A DNA stretch of 64,000 nt from contig CAVPBN010000046.1 of the NCBI GenBank assembly GCA_963701815.1, forward strand, positions 257,644-321,643, read 5' to 3'. Below, piece after piece: positions 9,168 to 18,222 of the stretch. The position numbers and the translations under genes were made by a program. Origin of the DNA: AP-15 sp963701815. Its GTDB lineage: Bacteria > Pseudomonadota > Alphaproteobacteria > ATCC43930 > CGMCC-115725. The notes beneath the pieces are model-generated. The model had not been told where the DNA came from and did not search any database. It was given only the letters and a program-made list of their open reading frames with translations. Each line of letters starts with the position of its first letter. Position 1 is the stretch's first letter.

Positions 9168-9204
9168 CCGGAGCATCCTTGGCGCAACGGCACGGCATTC
9201 GTAT

Positions 9205-9714
9205 TCACTCGCCCATTCCGTTTGCCGCTGCGCCCTCGCCCAGATACCGCCACGTCTTGCTTTGGGCGACCTGTTCGGCTGCGTGACGTCCTTGCAGTTG
9301 ACCGAGTGCATGGCGGATCGAGGTGAACGCCAGCGCCACCCCCTGGTCGCGCCGGAGCAGATTGCGGATCTCGGTCGGACGCGCCGCGCGCGGGGCGATC
9401 GACTGCAGCACCGCCTCGATCAGCTTGGCGTTGGTCCCGCGCTGCAGCCGCCGCGTCGGTGACCGCTCGCCGAACCGGGCATTGCCCGGCCAATCGGCAG
9501 CGTCATTGGCGATGGTCCGGCGAGAAAACCCGGCGCGCCGTGCCGGCGCCGTCGGGATCTTGACCGCGCCGGTGGCAGGGTCGAACCCTGCGGCAAATTC
9601 CCGAACCCGTTGCATCGCCGCTGCATAGCCTTCGGCAAACGCTTCGCGCCGCACAGCTTCGATCTGCTGTTGTAATTGAGAGAGAGCAGTTTTCGTCATA
9701 TGCTTGATGTCCAT
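9205..9714 (-). CDS. Conserved hypothetical protein, possible winged-helix DNA-binding domain
   Basis: 169 residues from ATG 9714, or 164 from ATG 9699. The N-terminal 45 residues form a predicted amphipathic helix (LSQLQQQIEAVRREAFAEGY). The C-terminal third, AKLIEAVLQSIAPRAARPTEIRNLL then AFTSIRHALGQLQ and TWRYLGEG, has the pattern of a small winged helix. I do not recognise a named family. Upstream DNA is strikingly AT-rich for this genome. It faces the MucR gene tail to tail. Confidence 0.55.
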   Translation of the reverse strand: MDIKHMTKTALSQLQQQIEAVRREAFAEGYAAAMQRVREFAAGFDPATGAVKIPTAPARRAGFSRRTIANDAADWPGNARFGERSPTRRLQRGTNAKLIEAVLQSIAPRAARPTEIRNLLRRDQGVALAFTSIRHALGQLQGRHAAEQVAQSKTWRYLGEGAAANGMGE

Positions 9715-9775
9715 CGTTAATTCTCGGCAGGATCATATCATATTTACTACTATATGTATAGGTTATCGATGCGAA
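9715..9775. promoter_or_regulatory. AT-rich island upstream of 9205-9714
   Basis: About 60 bp of A/T-dominated sequence (for example CATATCATATTTACTAC and TATATGTATAGG) in otherwise roughly two-thirds GC DNA, directly ahead of the start codon of the minus-strand gene. On the minus strand, TATACAT and TATGAT resemble -10 hexamers. This is a plausible promoter and, by inference, a MucR-type operator since that family prefers AT-rich sites. Confidence 0.35.
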
Positions 9776-9844
9776 TGACCGAGATTGGGTCGTGCAGGTC
9801 AATTTTCGGCATCGACGCCTACGCGGCTGCCGCCGGCCGCGGCA

Positions 9845-10071
9845 TCAATCGGCCAAAGGCAGGCTGAGCGGAGAAATCTGCGCAGCACCCCGCCCGCGGT
9901 AGTCGCGCCGCGGAACGGCTTCGAGCATTCGGCGTGGTGCTCGAGCCGGGCGCCGGGCGGCGTCGGCCTGATCGAGGGTCAGCGCCACCCGATCGGCCAC
10001 GACTTGGATTCCGTCGACGAACACATCCCGGACGGCGCCCAATCGGCGTTTTTGATGACGGTCGTGGTCAC
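9845..10071 (-). pseudogene. Internally deleted ATZ/TRZ-type amidohydrolase (start fused to C-terminal tail)
   Basis: A GGGGAGGT site (10080-10087) is followed by GTG 10071 and TTTVIKNADW, the typical N-terminus of an amidohydrolase such as 8-oxoguanine deaminase or chlorohydrolase. Then, out of frame, the sequence is VRDVFVDGIQVV..RVALTLDQADAAR, EAVPRRDYRGR and ISPLSLPLAD, the typical C-terminus of the same family, ending at the stop at 9845. The roughly 380 residues in between, including all metal ligands, are missing. The remnant is divergent from the P1 peptidase gene, with 78 bp between the starts. Confidence 0.6.
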
Positions 10072-10149
10072 CGGGTCCGACCTCCCCGATCGCTCGCAGC
10101 GCAGAAATGTCCATGATATACGCAACACCTCGCAGGTCCGGGGATCGTC

Positions 10150-11205
10150 ATGGCCATCGCAGGAATGCGCAATCTGATCACCGATGTAGCCGGCATCCTG
10201 GTCGGGCAGGCGGAAGATCTCGACGGCATCACCGGCACGACCGTCGTGCTCGCCGAGCGGCCGGCGACGGCGGCGGTCGATGTTCGCGGCGGCGCGCCCG
10301 GCACCCGTGAGACCGAATTGCTCTCGGTCGATACGCTGGTCGATCGTATCGACGCGATCGTCCTGTCCGGCGGCTCGGCCTTCGGCCTCGATGCCGCCGC
10401 CGGGGTGATGGATCGGCTCGCCGCAGCCGGCCGCGGCTTTGCAATCGGCTCGACGCCGCAGCCCTCGGTGATCCGGGTGCCGATCGTCCCGGCGGCGATC
10501 CTGTTCGATCTCGGCTTCCCAACCCGCCGGATCTGGGTCGGCGATCCGCCGTATCGGGCGCTTGGCCGCATCGCCGTCGACGCCGCGGCCAAGGATTTCT
10601 CGCAGGGCAACGCCGGCGCCGGTCTGGGCGCCAGAGCGGGGCAGCTGAAGGGTGGCCTCGGCAGCGCGTCGCTTCGCCTGACCGAAGGCGCCATGGTCGG
10701 CGCAATCGTTGCCGTCAACAGCTGGGGTGCTGCGGTCCGGCCCGATTGCGGCCGCTTCTGGGCGGCGGATCTGGCCTTGCCCGGCGAGATCGACCCGCAG
10801 CCGCCGATCCCCGACCGGCTGTTTGATCTGGAAGACTTCTCGCAATGCAAGACCGCCGGCGCCGGCGCCAACACCACGATCGCGGTCGTCGCGACCGACG
10901 CCGCGCTCGGCAAGGGCGGCTGCCGGCGTCTGGCGATCATGGCGCAGGACGGTCTCGCCCGCGCCATCCGCCCGATCCACACGCCGTTCGACGGCGACAC
11001 GGTGTTCGCGCTGGCTACGGGCGGCGGCCCGCCGGTCGAGCCGGCCGCGCTGCTGCGGCTCGGCCATGCCGCCGCGGATTGCCTCGCCCGCGCCGTCATG
11101 CGGGCATTGACCGCGGCCGAGACGCTCGGCGACGTCGCGAACTGGCGAAAGCGCTGGGCCGACCCGGCGGCCCCGCTCGACAGCCGCCCTCCGGTCGAAC
11201 GATGA
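10150..11205 (+). CDS. P1 family peptidase (DmpA / L-aminopeptidase-like)
   Basis: 351 residues. IVLSGGSAFGLDAAAGVMDRL, RVPIVPAAILFDL, GNAGAGLGAR and LGSASLR are conserved P1 blocks. The self-cleavage site is visible as GAGANTTIAVVATDAALGK, where the first Thr after Asn is the expected nucleophile of the processed beta chain. Members (DmpA, BapA) are Ntn-fold, autoprocessed aminopeptidases acting on N-terminal L-, D- or beta-amino acids. No signal peptide is visible, so it is probably cytoplasmic. The start ATG 10150 has only a weak ribosome site (GGGGA). Confidence 0.85.
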   Translation: MAIAGMRNLITDVAGILVGQAEDLDGITGTTVVLAERPATAAVDVRGGAPGTRETELLSVDTLVDRIDAIVLSGGSAFGLDAAAGVMDRLAAAGRGFAIGSTPQPSVIRVPIVPAAILFDLGFPTRRIWVGDPPYRALGRIAVDAAAKDFSQGNAGAGLGARAGQLKGGLGSASLRLTEGAMVGAIVAVNSWGAAVRPDCGRFWAADLALPGEIDPQPPIPDRLFDLEDFSQCKTAGAGANTTIAVVATDAALGKGGCRRLAIMAQDGLARAIRPIHTPFDGDTVFALATGGGPPVEPAALLRLGHAAADCLARAVMRALTAAETLGDVANWRKRWADPAAPLDSRPPVER

Positions 11206-11335
11206 GCCGACCCGCCAAAGACCGCGCCGCCGGGTTGCGCCGGGACCGCGCGCCGAGCCGGCTGTCCGGCTTGTGTTATGATGCCGGTTGGCGCGGATCA
11301 TGGCGGACCGAAGCCCGCAACGGGGAGGAGTCAGG

Positions 11336-13009
11336 ATGTCGGCAACTGCCTTTATCGCGGCCCGGGATTTCCTGCTGGCCCACCGCGCCGACTACCGGCG
11401 GGCCTATCGCGACTTCCGCTGGCCGGTCCTCGACCGGTTCAACTGGGCGCTCGATTATTTCGACCCGATGGCCCGGGACAACGACCGGCCGGGGTTGTGG
11501 ATCGTCGATGACGGCGGGACCGAGACCAAACTCTCCTTCGCCGAACTTGCCGAGCGATCGAGTTGGGCCGCCAACCGGCTGCGCGGGCTCGGTGTGGGCC
11601 GCGGCGACCGCCTGCTGCTGATGCTCGGCAATACGGCGCCGTTGTGGGAATGCATGCTGGCGGCGATGAAGCTGGGCGCCGTGATCATTCCGGCGACGAC
11701 CCTGCTGAACCGCGACGACCTCCTCGACCGTTTTGCCCGCGGCCGGGTCCGCCATGTCGTGGCCGGCGCCGACGGCACCGGCAAATTTGCCGACCTGCCC
11801 GGCGACTATACCCGGATCGCGGTCGGCGGGACGGCGCCCGGCTGGCACTCCTGGGAGGCGGCTTACGACATGCCGGGGGAATTCGTCGCCGACGGCGAAA
11901 CCCGGGCGAGCGACCCGCTGTTGCTCTATTTCACCTCGGGCACAACGGCCAAGCCCAAGCTCGTTTTGCACAGCCACCAGAGCTATCCGGTCGGCCATCT
12001 CTCGACGATGTACTGGCTCGGGGTCCGGCCCGGCGACATCCATCTGAACATCTCGTCGCCCGGCTGGGCCAAGCACGCCTACAGCTGCGTGTTCGCGCCG
12101 TGGAATGCCGGCGCCACGGTCTTCATGCTGAACCAGCCCCGGTTCGACGCCAAGCGGCTGCTCGACGCGATCACCCGCCATCGGGTGACGACATTCTGCG
12201 CGCCGCCGACGGTCTGGCGCATGCTGATCCAGGAGGACCTCTCGGCCTGGAAGGTGGCGTTGAGCGAAGTCGTCGGCGCCGGCGAACCGTTGAACCCGGA
12301 AATCATCGAGCAGGTCCGCAAGGCCTGGGGTCTGACCGTTCGCGACGGTTACGGCCAGACCGAGACGACCTTGCAGATCGGCAACATGCCGGGACAGCCG
12401 GTCACGCCCGGGGCGATGGGCAACCCGGCGCCGGGCTACCGCGTGCGGCTGCTCGACGCGGCCGGCACGGAGCAGCCGGAGGCCGAGATCTGCCTGGCGC
12501 TCGACCCGCCCCCGCTCGGGCTGATGCAGGGTTATCAGGGCGATGACGGCACGCTGCAACCGCTCGCCGGCGACGCCTACCGCACCGGCGACGTGGCGAA
12601 TTGCGACGCCGAGGGCCGTTTCACCTATGTCGGCCGCGCCGACGACGTCTTCAAAGCGTCGGACTACCGGATCAGCCCGTTCGAGCTGGAAAGCGTACTG
12701 ATCGAGCATCCGGCGGTGGCCGAGGCCGCTATCGTTCCCGCCCCCGACCCGCTCCGGCTTGCGGTACCCAAAGCGTTCATCTCACTGGCGGCCGATTACG
12801 CCCCCGATCGCGACACGGCACTATTGATTTTCCGCCACCTGCGCGCCCACCTCGCCCCCTACAAGCGCGTCCGGCGTCTCGAATTCGCCGATCTGCCAAA
12901 GACCATCTCGGGCAAGATCCGCCGTGTCGAGCTGCGCACCGCCGAAGCCGCCCGCTCGTCCCGCTCGACCGGCGAATACCGCGAGGAGGATTTCCCGGAG
13001 CTCGGATAA
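11336..13009 (+). CDS. AMP-dependent acyl-CoA synthetase
   Basis: 557 residues from ATG 11336, preceded by GGGGAGGAG at 11322-11330; the in-frame start at 11288 lacks this. ANL-superfamily motifs are in order: YFTSGTTAKPKLVLHSH (A3, ATP binding), GYGQTETT (A5), YRTGD (A7) and a C-terminal LPKTISGKIRRVEL with the catalytic lysine (A10). The enzyme activates a carboxylate as acyl-AMP and transfers it to CoA. The sequence resembles acetyl/medium-chain acyl-CoA synthetases (SSPGWAKHAYSC). The CaiB CoA-transferase at 15407 is the nearest related CoA gene. Confidence 0.88.
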   Translation: MSATAFIAARDFLLAHRADYRRAYRDFRWPVLDRFNWALDYFDPMARDNDRPGLWIVDDGGTETKLSFAELAERSSWAANRLRGLGVGRGDRLLLMLGNTAPLWECMLAAMKLGAVIIPATTLLNRDDLLDRFARGRVRHVVAGADGTGKFADLPGDYTRIAVGGTAPGWHSWEAAYDMPGEFVADGETRASDPLLLYFTSGTTAKPKLVLHSHQSYPVGHLSTMYWLGVRPGDIHLNISSPGWAKHAYSCVFAPWNAGATVFMLNQPRFDAKRLLDAITRHRVTTFCAPPTVWRMLIQEDLSAWKVALSEVVGAGEPLNPEIIEQVRKAWGLTVRDGYGQTETTLQIGNMPGQPVTPGAMGNPAPGYRVRLLDAAGTEQPEAEICLALDPPPLGLMQGYQGDDGTLQPLAGDAYRTGDVANCDAEGRFTYVGRADDVFKASDYRISPFELESVLIEHPAVAEAAIVPAPDPLRLAVPKAFISLAADYAPDRDTALLIFRHLRAHLAPYKRVRRLEFADLPKTISGKIRRVELRTAEAARSSRSTGEYREEDFPELG

Positions 13010-13025
13010 CGCCCGCGCGGGCGTT
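13008..13025 (+). terminator. Possible intrinsic terminator after the acyl-CoA synthetase
   Basis: A perfect 18-bp palindrome (AACGCCCGC / GCGGGCGTT) begins inside the TAA stop codon and is followed by ATTT. The stem is strong but the T-run is short, so termination efficiency is uncertain. The remaining 220 bp to the next gene show no gene I can support. Confidence 0.4.
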
Positions 13026-13246
13026 ATTTGGGCGACGGCACGCCCGATCACGACCTTCGTCCCGATCACCTCGACCGCAGAGCCAAGGCCGCGCACGCCA
13101 GACGCCTGCTCGCCCGGTTGCGCCGGATAGGCTACGCCGTCCCAATCACCCCTTCGCGGCGCGACCCGAGATCGGTTTCTTTTTATCAAGCGACCGGATA
13201 ACGATCCCGCTTGCGACTTGCCAGCGCGCTGAAACAGGGACCGGCG

Positions 13247-14563
13247 ATGCTCAACCCCGACAGCCTGCACCGGGATTTCACGCCCACGCCGTATTGGTGG
13301 GAGGCTTACCGGCCGACCGCAGACGATCTTGTCGAGGTGCCGCGCTCGGCCCGCGTGGCGATCGTCGGCGGCGGCTACGCCGGGCTCTCGGCGGCGCTGG
13401 AATTGGCCAAAAACGGCATCGACGCGGTCGTGCTGGAAGCCGCCGAACCGGGCTTTGGCGCGAGCACCCGCAATGGCGGCGCCGTCAGCGGCGGCGTCAA
13501 CATCGGCAAGAGCTTCAGCGGCAAAGGCGCCGCGATCGATCCCGACCGCGCCGGTCGATTGCTGTCGGACGCCGCCGACGCCTTCGCCCTGGTCGACCGG
13601 CTGATCGGCGAAGAACAGATCGCCTGCTGCTGGGAAAAGCCCGGCCGCTTTGTCGGCGCCTGGACGAGATCGCATTTTCAGGCGCAATCCCGGCGGCTGA
13701 CCCTGCTCAATCAGGCGGCCCGGTCCGCGGCGTTTATGGTGCCCCGCGAACATCAGCGCGAGGAGATCGCCAGCGATTATTACTTCGGGGGCATGGTGGT
13801 CGAGCGCTCGGGCAAGCTGCACCCGGCGCTCTACTACAAGGGGCTGCTCGACGCCTGCCGCCGCCGTGCCGTCGCGGTCTGCGCCAAGGCCGGCGTCAAC
13901 CGTCTGAGCCGGCAGGGCGCCGGCTGGCGGGTCGAGACCGGCCGCGGCACGCTCGCCGCCGGCGACGTCGTCATTGCCACCAACGGCTATACCGGCGATA
14001 TCACCCCGGCGCTGAAACGCCGCGTGGTGCCGATCGCCAGCCATATCGTCGCCACCGAGGAACTGCCCCCCGACCTTGCCGATTCGCTGATCCCCAAGGG
14101 CCGCACCCTGTCCGACACCCGCCGGGTCCTGTGCTATTATCGGATGTCGCCCGACGGCAGGCGCATGATCTTCGGCGGCCGTGCCCGCTTTACTCAGGTC
14201 GACGCGACGGTCAGCGCGCCGATCCTGCACCGTTATATGACCGCCCGCTTTCCGCAACTGCGCGGCGTCAGGCTGACGCATGCCTGGAGCGGCAATACCG
14301 CCTTCAGCCTCGACGCTTTGCCGCATATGGGCGAGCGCGACAACCTCCATTACTGCCTCGGCTGCAACGGCAGCGGCATCGCGATGATGACCTATCTCGG
14401 GTGGCAGACCGCCCGCAAGATTGCCCGGGTTGCGAATTACGCCTGCAGTTTCGACAGCGCCGACTTTCCCGATCATCCGCTCTACACCGGCAACCCATGG
14501 TTTTTGCCGGCGATCGGCGGCTGGTATCGGCTGCGTGACAATCTCGACCGCTTGCTGGCATGA
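13247..14563 (+). CDS. FAD-dependent amino-acid/amine oxidase (DAO family, gamma-glutamylputrescine oxidase-like)
   Basis: 438 residues from ATG 13247 with CAGGGA upstream. The N-terminal Rossmann motif is VAIVGGGYAGLSAALEL, followed by VVLEAAEPGFGASTRNGG, which is the covalent or close FAD contact region of the DadA/PuuB group. The C-terminal CLGCNGSGIAMMTYLG is the second FAD contact. WWEAY near the N-terminus is typical of PuuB-like gamma-glutamylputrescine oxidoreductases. It should oxidise an amine or D-amino acid with O2 and release H2O2; substrate unproven. Confidence 0.82.
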   Translation: MLNPDSLHRDFTPTPYWWEAYRPTADDLVEVPRSARVAIVGGGYAGLSAALELAKNGIDAVVLEAAEPGFGASTRNGGAVSGGVNIGKSFSGKGAAIDPDRAGRLLSDAADAFALVDRLIGEEQIACCWEKPGRFVGAWTRSHFQAQSRRLTLLNQAARSAAFMVPREHQREEIASDYYFGGMVVERSGKLHPALYYKGLLDACRRRAVAVCAKAGVNRLSRQGAGWRVETGRGTLAAGDVVIATNGYTGDITPALKRRVVPIASHIVATEELPPDLADSLIPKGRTLSDTRRVLCYYRMSPDGRRMIFGGRARFTQVDATVSAPILHRYMTARFPQLRGVRLTHAWSGNTAFSLDALPHMGERDNLHYCLGCNGSGIAMMTYLGWQTARKIARVANYACSFDSADFPDHPLYTGNPWFLPAIGGWYRLRDNLDRLLA

Positions 14564-14592
14564 TCGGTCGCGGTTTCAGCGGAGCTCACGAT

Positions 14593-14880
14593 ATGGATTT
14601 CGAGACCTACAAAAGCTCGGTCGCGCAGGCGGCACCGCCCGAAGGGTTGGGCATGGCGGCGCAGGCGCTGTGGTGGGAGGCCAAAGGCGACTGGCCGCAG
14701 GCCCATACATGCGCGCAGCAGCAGCCGGACAAGAACGGCGCCTGGGCGCACGCCTATCTGCACCGGGTCGAAGGCGATCTGCGCAACGCCGCGGGCTGGT
14801 ATGGCCGCGCCGGCCGCCCGGTCTCGGCCGCACCGTTGCCCGAGGAATGGGAAGCCATCGCGCGCGCCCTTCTCGGCTGA
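14593..14880 (+). CDS. Conserved hypothetical protein (about 95 residues)
   Basis: ATG 14593 has GGAG at 14581-14584. The product is Trp- and Ala-rich with GLGMAAQALWWEAKGDWPQAH, AWAHAYLHRVEGDLRNA and WYGRAGRPV, a pattern of two or three short helices that resembles a degenerate tetratricopeptide unit. There is no signal peptide. It begins 29 bp after the FAD oxidase and is probably co-transcribed. I recognise the sequence type as a widespread small conserved protein, without known function. Confidence 0.6.
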   Translation: MDFETYKSSVAQAAPPEGLGMAAQALWWEAKGDWPQAHTCAQQQPDKNGAWAHAYLHRVEGDLRNAAGWYGRAGRPVSAAPLPEEWEAIARALLG

Positions 14881-14955
14881 ACCTCGGCGGCGGACAGCCG
14901 CCCGGTCTCGTTGTGGTGACTTCCGGAGGAATCTGCCTCGCTCATTGGGGGGACC

Positions 14956-15300
14956 ATGAGAAGAATCGGCCCATCCGTTGCGGCCTTTTGCACGGGCGTC
15001 CTCGCCGCAGCCGGCGCGGTGCAGGCGGCAGAAATCGCCGGCGCTGTCGACGCGAATGGAAGGCCGCAGATTGCATCGACGATGTATCGCGTCACCCACC
15101 CTAGCATCGGGCGCTATATCATCCATTTTACGCATGCATTCCCGCCCCCCCATGCCACGTGCATCTACATGCCGGTAGGCGATTTTCGGGTTAAAGGGCT
15201 AACGGAGACCACCGAGACCTGCGACGTTGCGTTCATCAACCAATTCGGCGGCTTGGCCAACGCTATTTTCAATTTCGTCGCGGTAGATACAACCAACTGA
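14956..15300 (+). CDS. Small secreted hypothetical protein
   Basis: 114 residues with an N-terminal signal sequence (SVAAFCTGVLAAAGAVQA, predicted cleavage after VQA). The mature part has two cysteines (ATCIYM and ETCDVAF) that could pair in the periplasm. No domain recognised. A GGGGGG stretch precedes ATG 14956. It stands alone between a small conserved gene and the CoA-transferase gene. Confidence 0.5.
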   Translation: MRRIGPSVAAFCTGVLAAAGAVQAAEIAGAVDANGRPQIASTMYRVTHPSIGRYIIHFTHAFPPPHATCIYMPVGDFRVKGLTETTETCDVAFINQFGGLANAIFNFVAVDTTN

Positions 15301-15406
15301 CTGTCGCGATCCGGCCACAGCGATCCCTGGGTCAGCTGAACATCTCGAAGCCCGCAGGCAAGTGACCCGCGGCTTCGATCGGCGCGGTAAAGCAGGAGGA
15401 AACCCG

Positions 15407-16600
15407 ATGCCCGGCGTGCTCGACGGCATTCGCGTTCTCGATTTCGGGCGCTACATCGCCGGGCCGTTCTGCGCCGCGCTGCTCGCCGATCTCGGCGCCG
15501 AGGTGATCCGCATCGAGCGGCTCGGCGGCGGCGAGGATCGCGGCTTCATCCCGGTCGGCGCCAAGTCCGCGGTTGGCGGCGGGGCGATGTTTCTGGCGAT
15601 GAACCGCAACAAGCTCGGCATGACCCTGGACCCGGCCGCCGCCAAGGGCCGCGAGATCGTCAGAAGACTGGTCGCCACCGCCGACATCGTCGTCGCCAAC
15701 CTGCCGCCGGCGGTATTGCGGTCGTTGGCGCTCGATCTCGACAGCCTGCGCCAGGTCAAGCCCGACATCATCCTGACCACGGTCACCGGTTTCGGCGCCG
15801 GCGGGCCATTGTCGCACAAGCACGGTTTCGACGGCATCGGCCAGGCGATGAGCGGTGCGGTCTACCTGTCGGGCACGCCCGAGCAGCCGATCCAGCTCAA
15901 ACTGCCCTGGGTCGATTTCGGCACCGCCTGCCTTGCCGCCTTCGGCACGATGGCGGCACTCCTCGAACGCGGCAAGACCGGGCATGGGCAGAAGGTCGAG
16001 GGCGCGCTGCTGCGCACGGCGATCGCCTTTGCCAACGCGACACTGATCGAGCAGGCCCTGACCGGCGTCGACCGCGTCGCCAGGCTGAACCGCGCGTTCA
16101 ACAACGCACCCGGCGATCTGTACCGCTGCCATGACGGCTGGATCGTGACCACCGTGATCGGCGGCCCGATGTTCCGCCGCTGGGCGGGGATGCTCGGCGA
16201 GGAGCATTGGCTCGCCGATCCGCGCTTTGCCGACGACCAGGCGCGCGCCGACCATGGCGAAATCATCGGCGCCCGGATGATCGAGTGGTGCGCCGAGCGA
16301 AGCTGCGCCGAGGCGCTCTCGGCGCTCGAAGCCGCCAATATCGTCGCCGGCCAGGTCTACTCGCCGCAGCAGGCGCTCGACGACCCGCACATCCGCGCCG
16401 CCCGCCTGCTCGAAGAGCAGAGCCACCCGAGCCTCGAGGCGACCTTCCCGCTGGCCCCGACCCCGATCGAATTGTCGGAAACTCCCGGCGCCTATCGCCG
16501 CCCGGCCCCGCTGCTCGGCGAACACACCGGCCAGATCCTGGCGAGCCTCGGCTATAGTCCGGCGGAAATCGACGCATTGCGGCGGGAAAGAATCGTATAA
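15407..16600 (+). CDS. CaiB/BaiF family (class III) CoA-transferase
   Basis: 397 residues from ATG 15407, preceded by AGGAGGA. Diagnostic segments are LDGIRVLDFGRYIAGPFCAALLADLGAEVIRIE, FLAMNRNKLGMTLDP, ADIVVANLPP, TGFGAGGP and FDGIGQAMSG. The catalytic aspartate of class III CoA-transferases is expected in the central VDFGTA region. It moves CoA between acyl-CoA and a free acid. The strong ribosome site and its distance from neighbours suggest an independent unit. Confidence 0.88.
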   Translation: MPGVLDGIRVLDFGRYIAGPFCAALLADLGAEVIRIERLGGGEDRGFIPVGAKSAVGGGAMFLAMNRNKLGMTLDPAAAKGREIVRRLVATADIVVANLPPAVLRSLALDLDSLRQVKPDIILTTVTGFGAGGPLSHKHGFDGIGQAMSGAVYLSGTPEQPIQLKLPWVDFGTACLAAFGTMAALLERGKTGHGQKVEGALLRTAIAFANATLIEQALTGVDRVARLNRAFNNAPGDLYRCHDGWIVTTVIGGPMFRRWAGMLGEEHWLADPRFADDQARADHGEIIGARMIEWCAERSCAEALSALEAANIVAGQVYSPQQALDDPHIRAARLLEEQSHPSLEATFPLAPTPIELSETPGAYRRPAPLLGEHTGQILASLGYSPAEIDALRRERIV

Positions 16601-16674
16601 GACCGATATCGACCGGCCGCCGCTTGTCCAACTCCGAGGCCTCGACCCGACCCAACTACGAACGGATTTCCCGA

Positions 16675-17404
16675 ATGCCGCACGAACTCGCTTCCGAACT
16701 GGCGCCGACCGGGGTGTTGCGCGCCGCGATCAATATGGGGAATTTCCTGCTGGTGACCGGCAAGAGCGCTGCGGGCGATCCCGAGGGGGTGTCGCCCGAC
16801 ATGGCGCGCGCGATCGCCGAGCGCCTCGGCGTGCCGGTGACCTACGTGCCCTATGCGCGGCCCGGCGAACTGGCGGACGCCGCCGAAAGCAACGTCTGGG
16901 ACATCGGCCTGATCGGCGCCGAGCCGCAGCGCGCCGAGAAGATCGCGTTCACCCCGGCCTATGTCGAGATCGAGGCGACCTATCTGGTGCCGCCCGGCTC
17001 GCCGCTCAACGCGATCGCCGAGGTCGACCGCCCGGGCAGTGCGCATCGTCGTGTCGGCGCGCAGCGCCTACGATCTGTGGCTCGCCCGCAACATCAAGCA
17101 CGCCGAAGTCGTGCGGTTGGAGGGCGCCGACGCGGTTTTCCAGCATTTCGTCGACGACAAGATGGATGCGCTCGCCGGCTTGCGGCCCGGACTCTTGGCC
17201 TACCTCGAAAAATTGCCGGGCGCACGGATCCTCGACGGGCAATTCACCGCCGTGCAGCAGGCGGTCGGCACGCCGCGGGCAAACACTGCCGGTGCGGCGT
17301 TTCTGCGCGACTTCGTCGAAGAGGCGAAGCGATCGGGACTGGTCGCCCGCCTGATCGAGCGCCACAAGGTGGTCGGCCGCCTCTCGGTCGCGCCCCCGGC
17401 CTGA
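16675..17404 (+). pseudogene. Family-3 solute-binding protein without signal peptide, one frameshift
   Basis: First part from ATG 16675: TGVLRAAINMGNFLLV, EGVSPDMARAIAERLGVPV, WDIGLIGAEPQRAEKIAFTPAY. After AIAEVDRP the frame changes near 17034-17036 and continues as VRIVVSARSAYDLWLARNI, LAGLRPGLLAYLEKLPG, AAFLRDFVEEAKRSGLVARLIERH to the stop at 17404. Together they make about 242 residues of a periplasmic-binding protein type II fold. Removing one G of the GGG at 17034-17036 restores the frame. Export signals are absent, so it may be a cytosolic or misannotated relative. No permease gene is adjacent. Confidence 0.65.
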
Positions 17405-17435
17405 CCGGCGCCTGCAGCCGGGATATGGCGGCACG

Positions 17436-18020
17436 ATGAGCAAGGCCTTCGTCAAGGAAACCGCCGACGAGACGGACCTGACCGATGCGGCCGGCCTGCC
17501 CGACGAGGCGCCGGCGATCCCGGCCGGGGTCAAGAACTATATGACCCCGCTGGGTCACCGCCGGATGCAGGACGAGTTGCGGCAGCTGCTGCGCGTCGAG
17601 CGCCCGCAAGTCGTGGAGACCGTGGCCTGGGCCGCCGGCAACGGCGACCGCTCGGAGAACGGCGACTACATTTACGGCAAACGCCGGCTGCGCGAGATCG
17701 ACCGCCGCATCCGCTTTCTGACCAAACGGCTCGAAAGCGCCGAAGTGGTCGACCCGAAACGGCAACAGCGGCTGGACCAGGTGTTCTTCGGCGCGACGGT
17801 CACCTATGCCGGCGCGAACGGGACCGAGAATACGGTTACGATCGTCGGCATCGACGAGGCCGATTTCGCCCGTGGCCAGGTCAGCTGGATCTCGCCGGTC
17901 GCCCGTGCATTGCTGAAAGCGCATGAGGGGGACATCGTCGAACTGCGCGCGCCCGCAGGCATCGAGCCGATCGAGGTCATCCACATCCGTTATGGCGACG
18001 CCGGCGGCGAGACCGGCTGA
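17436..18020 (+). CDS. greB: Transcription elongation factor GreB-like
   Basis: 194 residues. An unusual acidic 30-residue N-terminus precedes NYMTPLGHRRMQDELRQLL, RPQVVETVAWAAGNGDRSENGDY and YGKRRLREIDRRIRFL, the coiled-coil region and acidic tip characteristic of GreB rather than GreA. The C-terminal FKBP-like domain has FGATVTYAG, TIVGIDEAD and GQVSWISPVARALL. GreB rescues backtracked RNA polymerase by stimulating transcript cleavage. It starts 32 bp after the preceding binding-protein gene. Confidence 0.9.
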   Translation: MSKAFVKETADETDLTDAAGLPDEAPAIPAGVKNYMTPLGHRRMQDELRQLLRVERPQVVETVAWAAGNGDRSENGDYIYGKRRLREIDRRIRFLTKRLESAEVVDPKRQQRLDQVFFGATVTYAGANGTENTVTIVGIDEADFARGQVSWISPVARALLKAHEGDIVELRAPAGIEPIEVIHIRYGDAGGETG

Positions 18021-18222
18021 GTTCGGGGCGGACGGCCGAAATCAGGACCCGAGCCGCTCCAGCGTCAGGCGATCGACCTCTTCGCCAAAATATTTGCGTA
18101 AGGCGTCCGCGAAGACCCGATCGCGGGCGCGGCACGAGAGAACAGGGTCATGCGAATGCAAAATCGGCGGGCGGGAAATGGCTGACGATCGCCGGTCGCG
18201 CGCGATCCTTTGCGATGTGGTT

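Noticed and set aside
9979..10177. Other TGA codons as further selenocysteine sites (for example in the amidohydrolase remnant)
   Set aside because: The TGA codons examined fall at frame changes or gene ends, not inside conserved motifs with family precedent.
13029..13201. Plus-strand open piece (DHLDRRAKAAHARRLLARL) resembling a transposase C-terminus
   Set aside because: Only about 45 residues, no start codon, and no distinct motif. Could be a remnant but cannot be supported.
18042..18130. Minus-strand tail RDRVFADALRKYFGEEVDRL ending at 18042
   Set aside because: Looks protein-like but has no start codon; the upstream part of the same frame is the shadow of the VOC gene.
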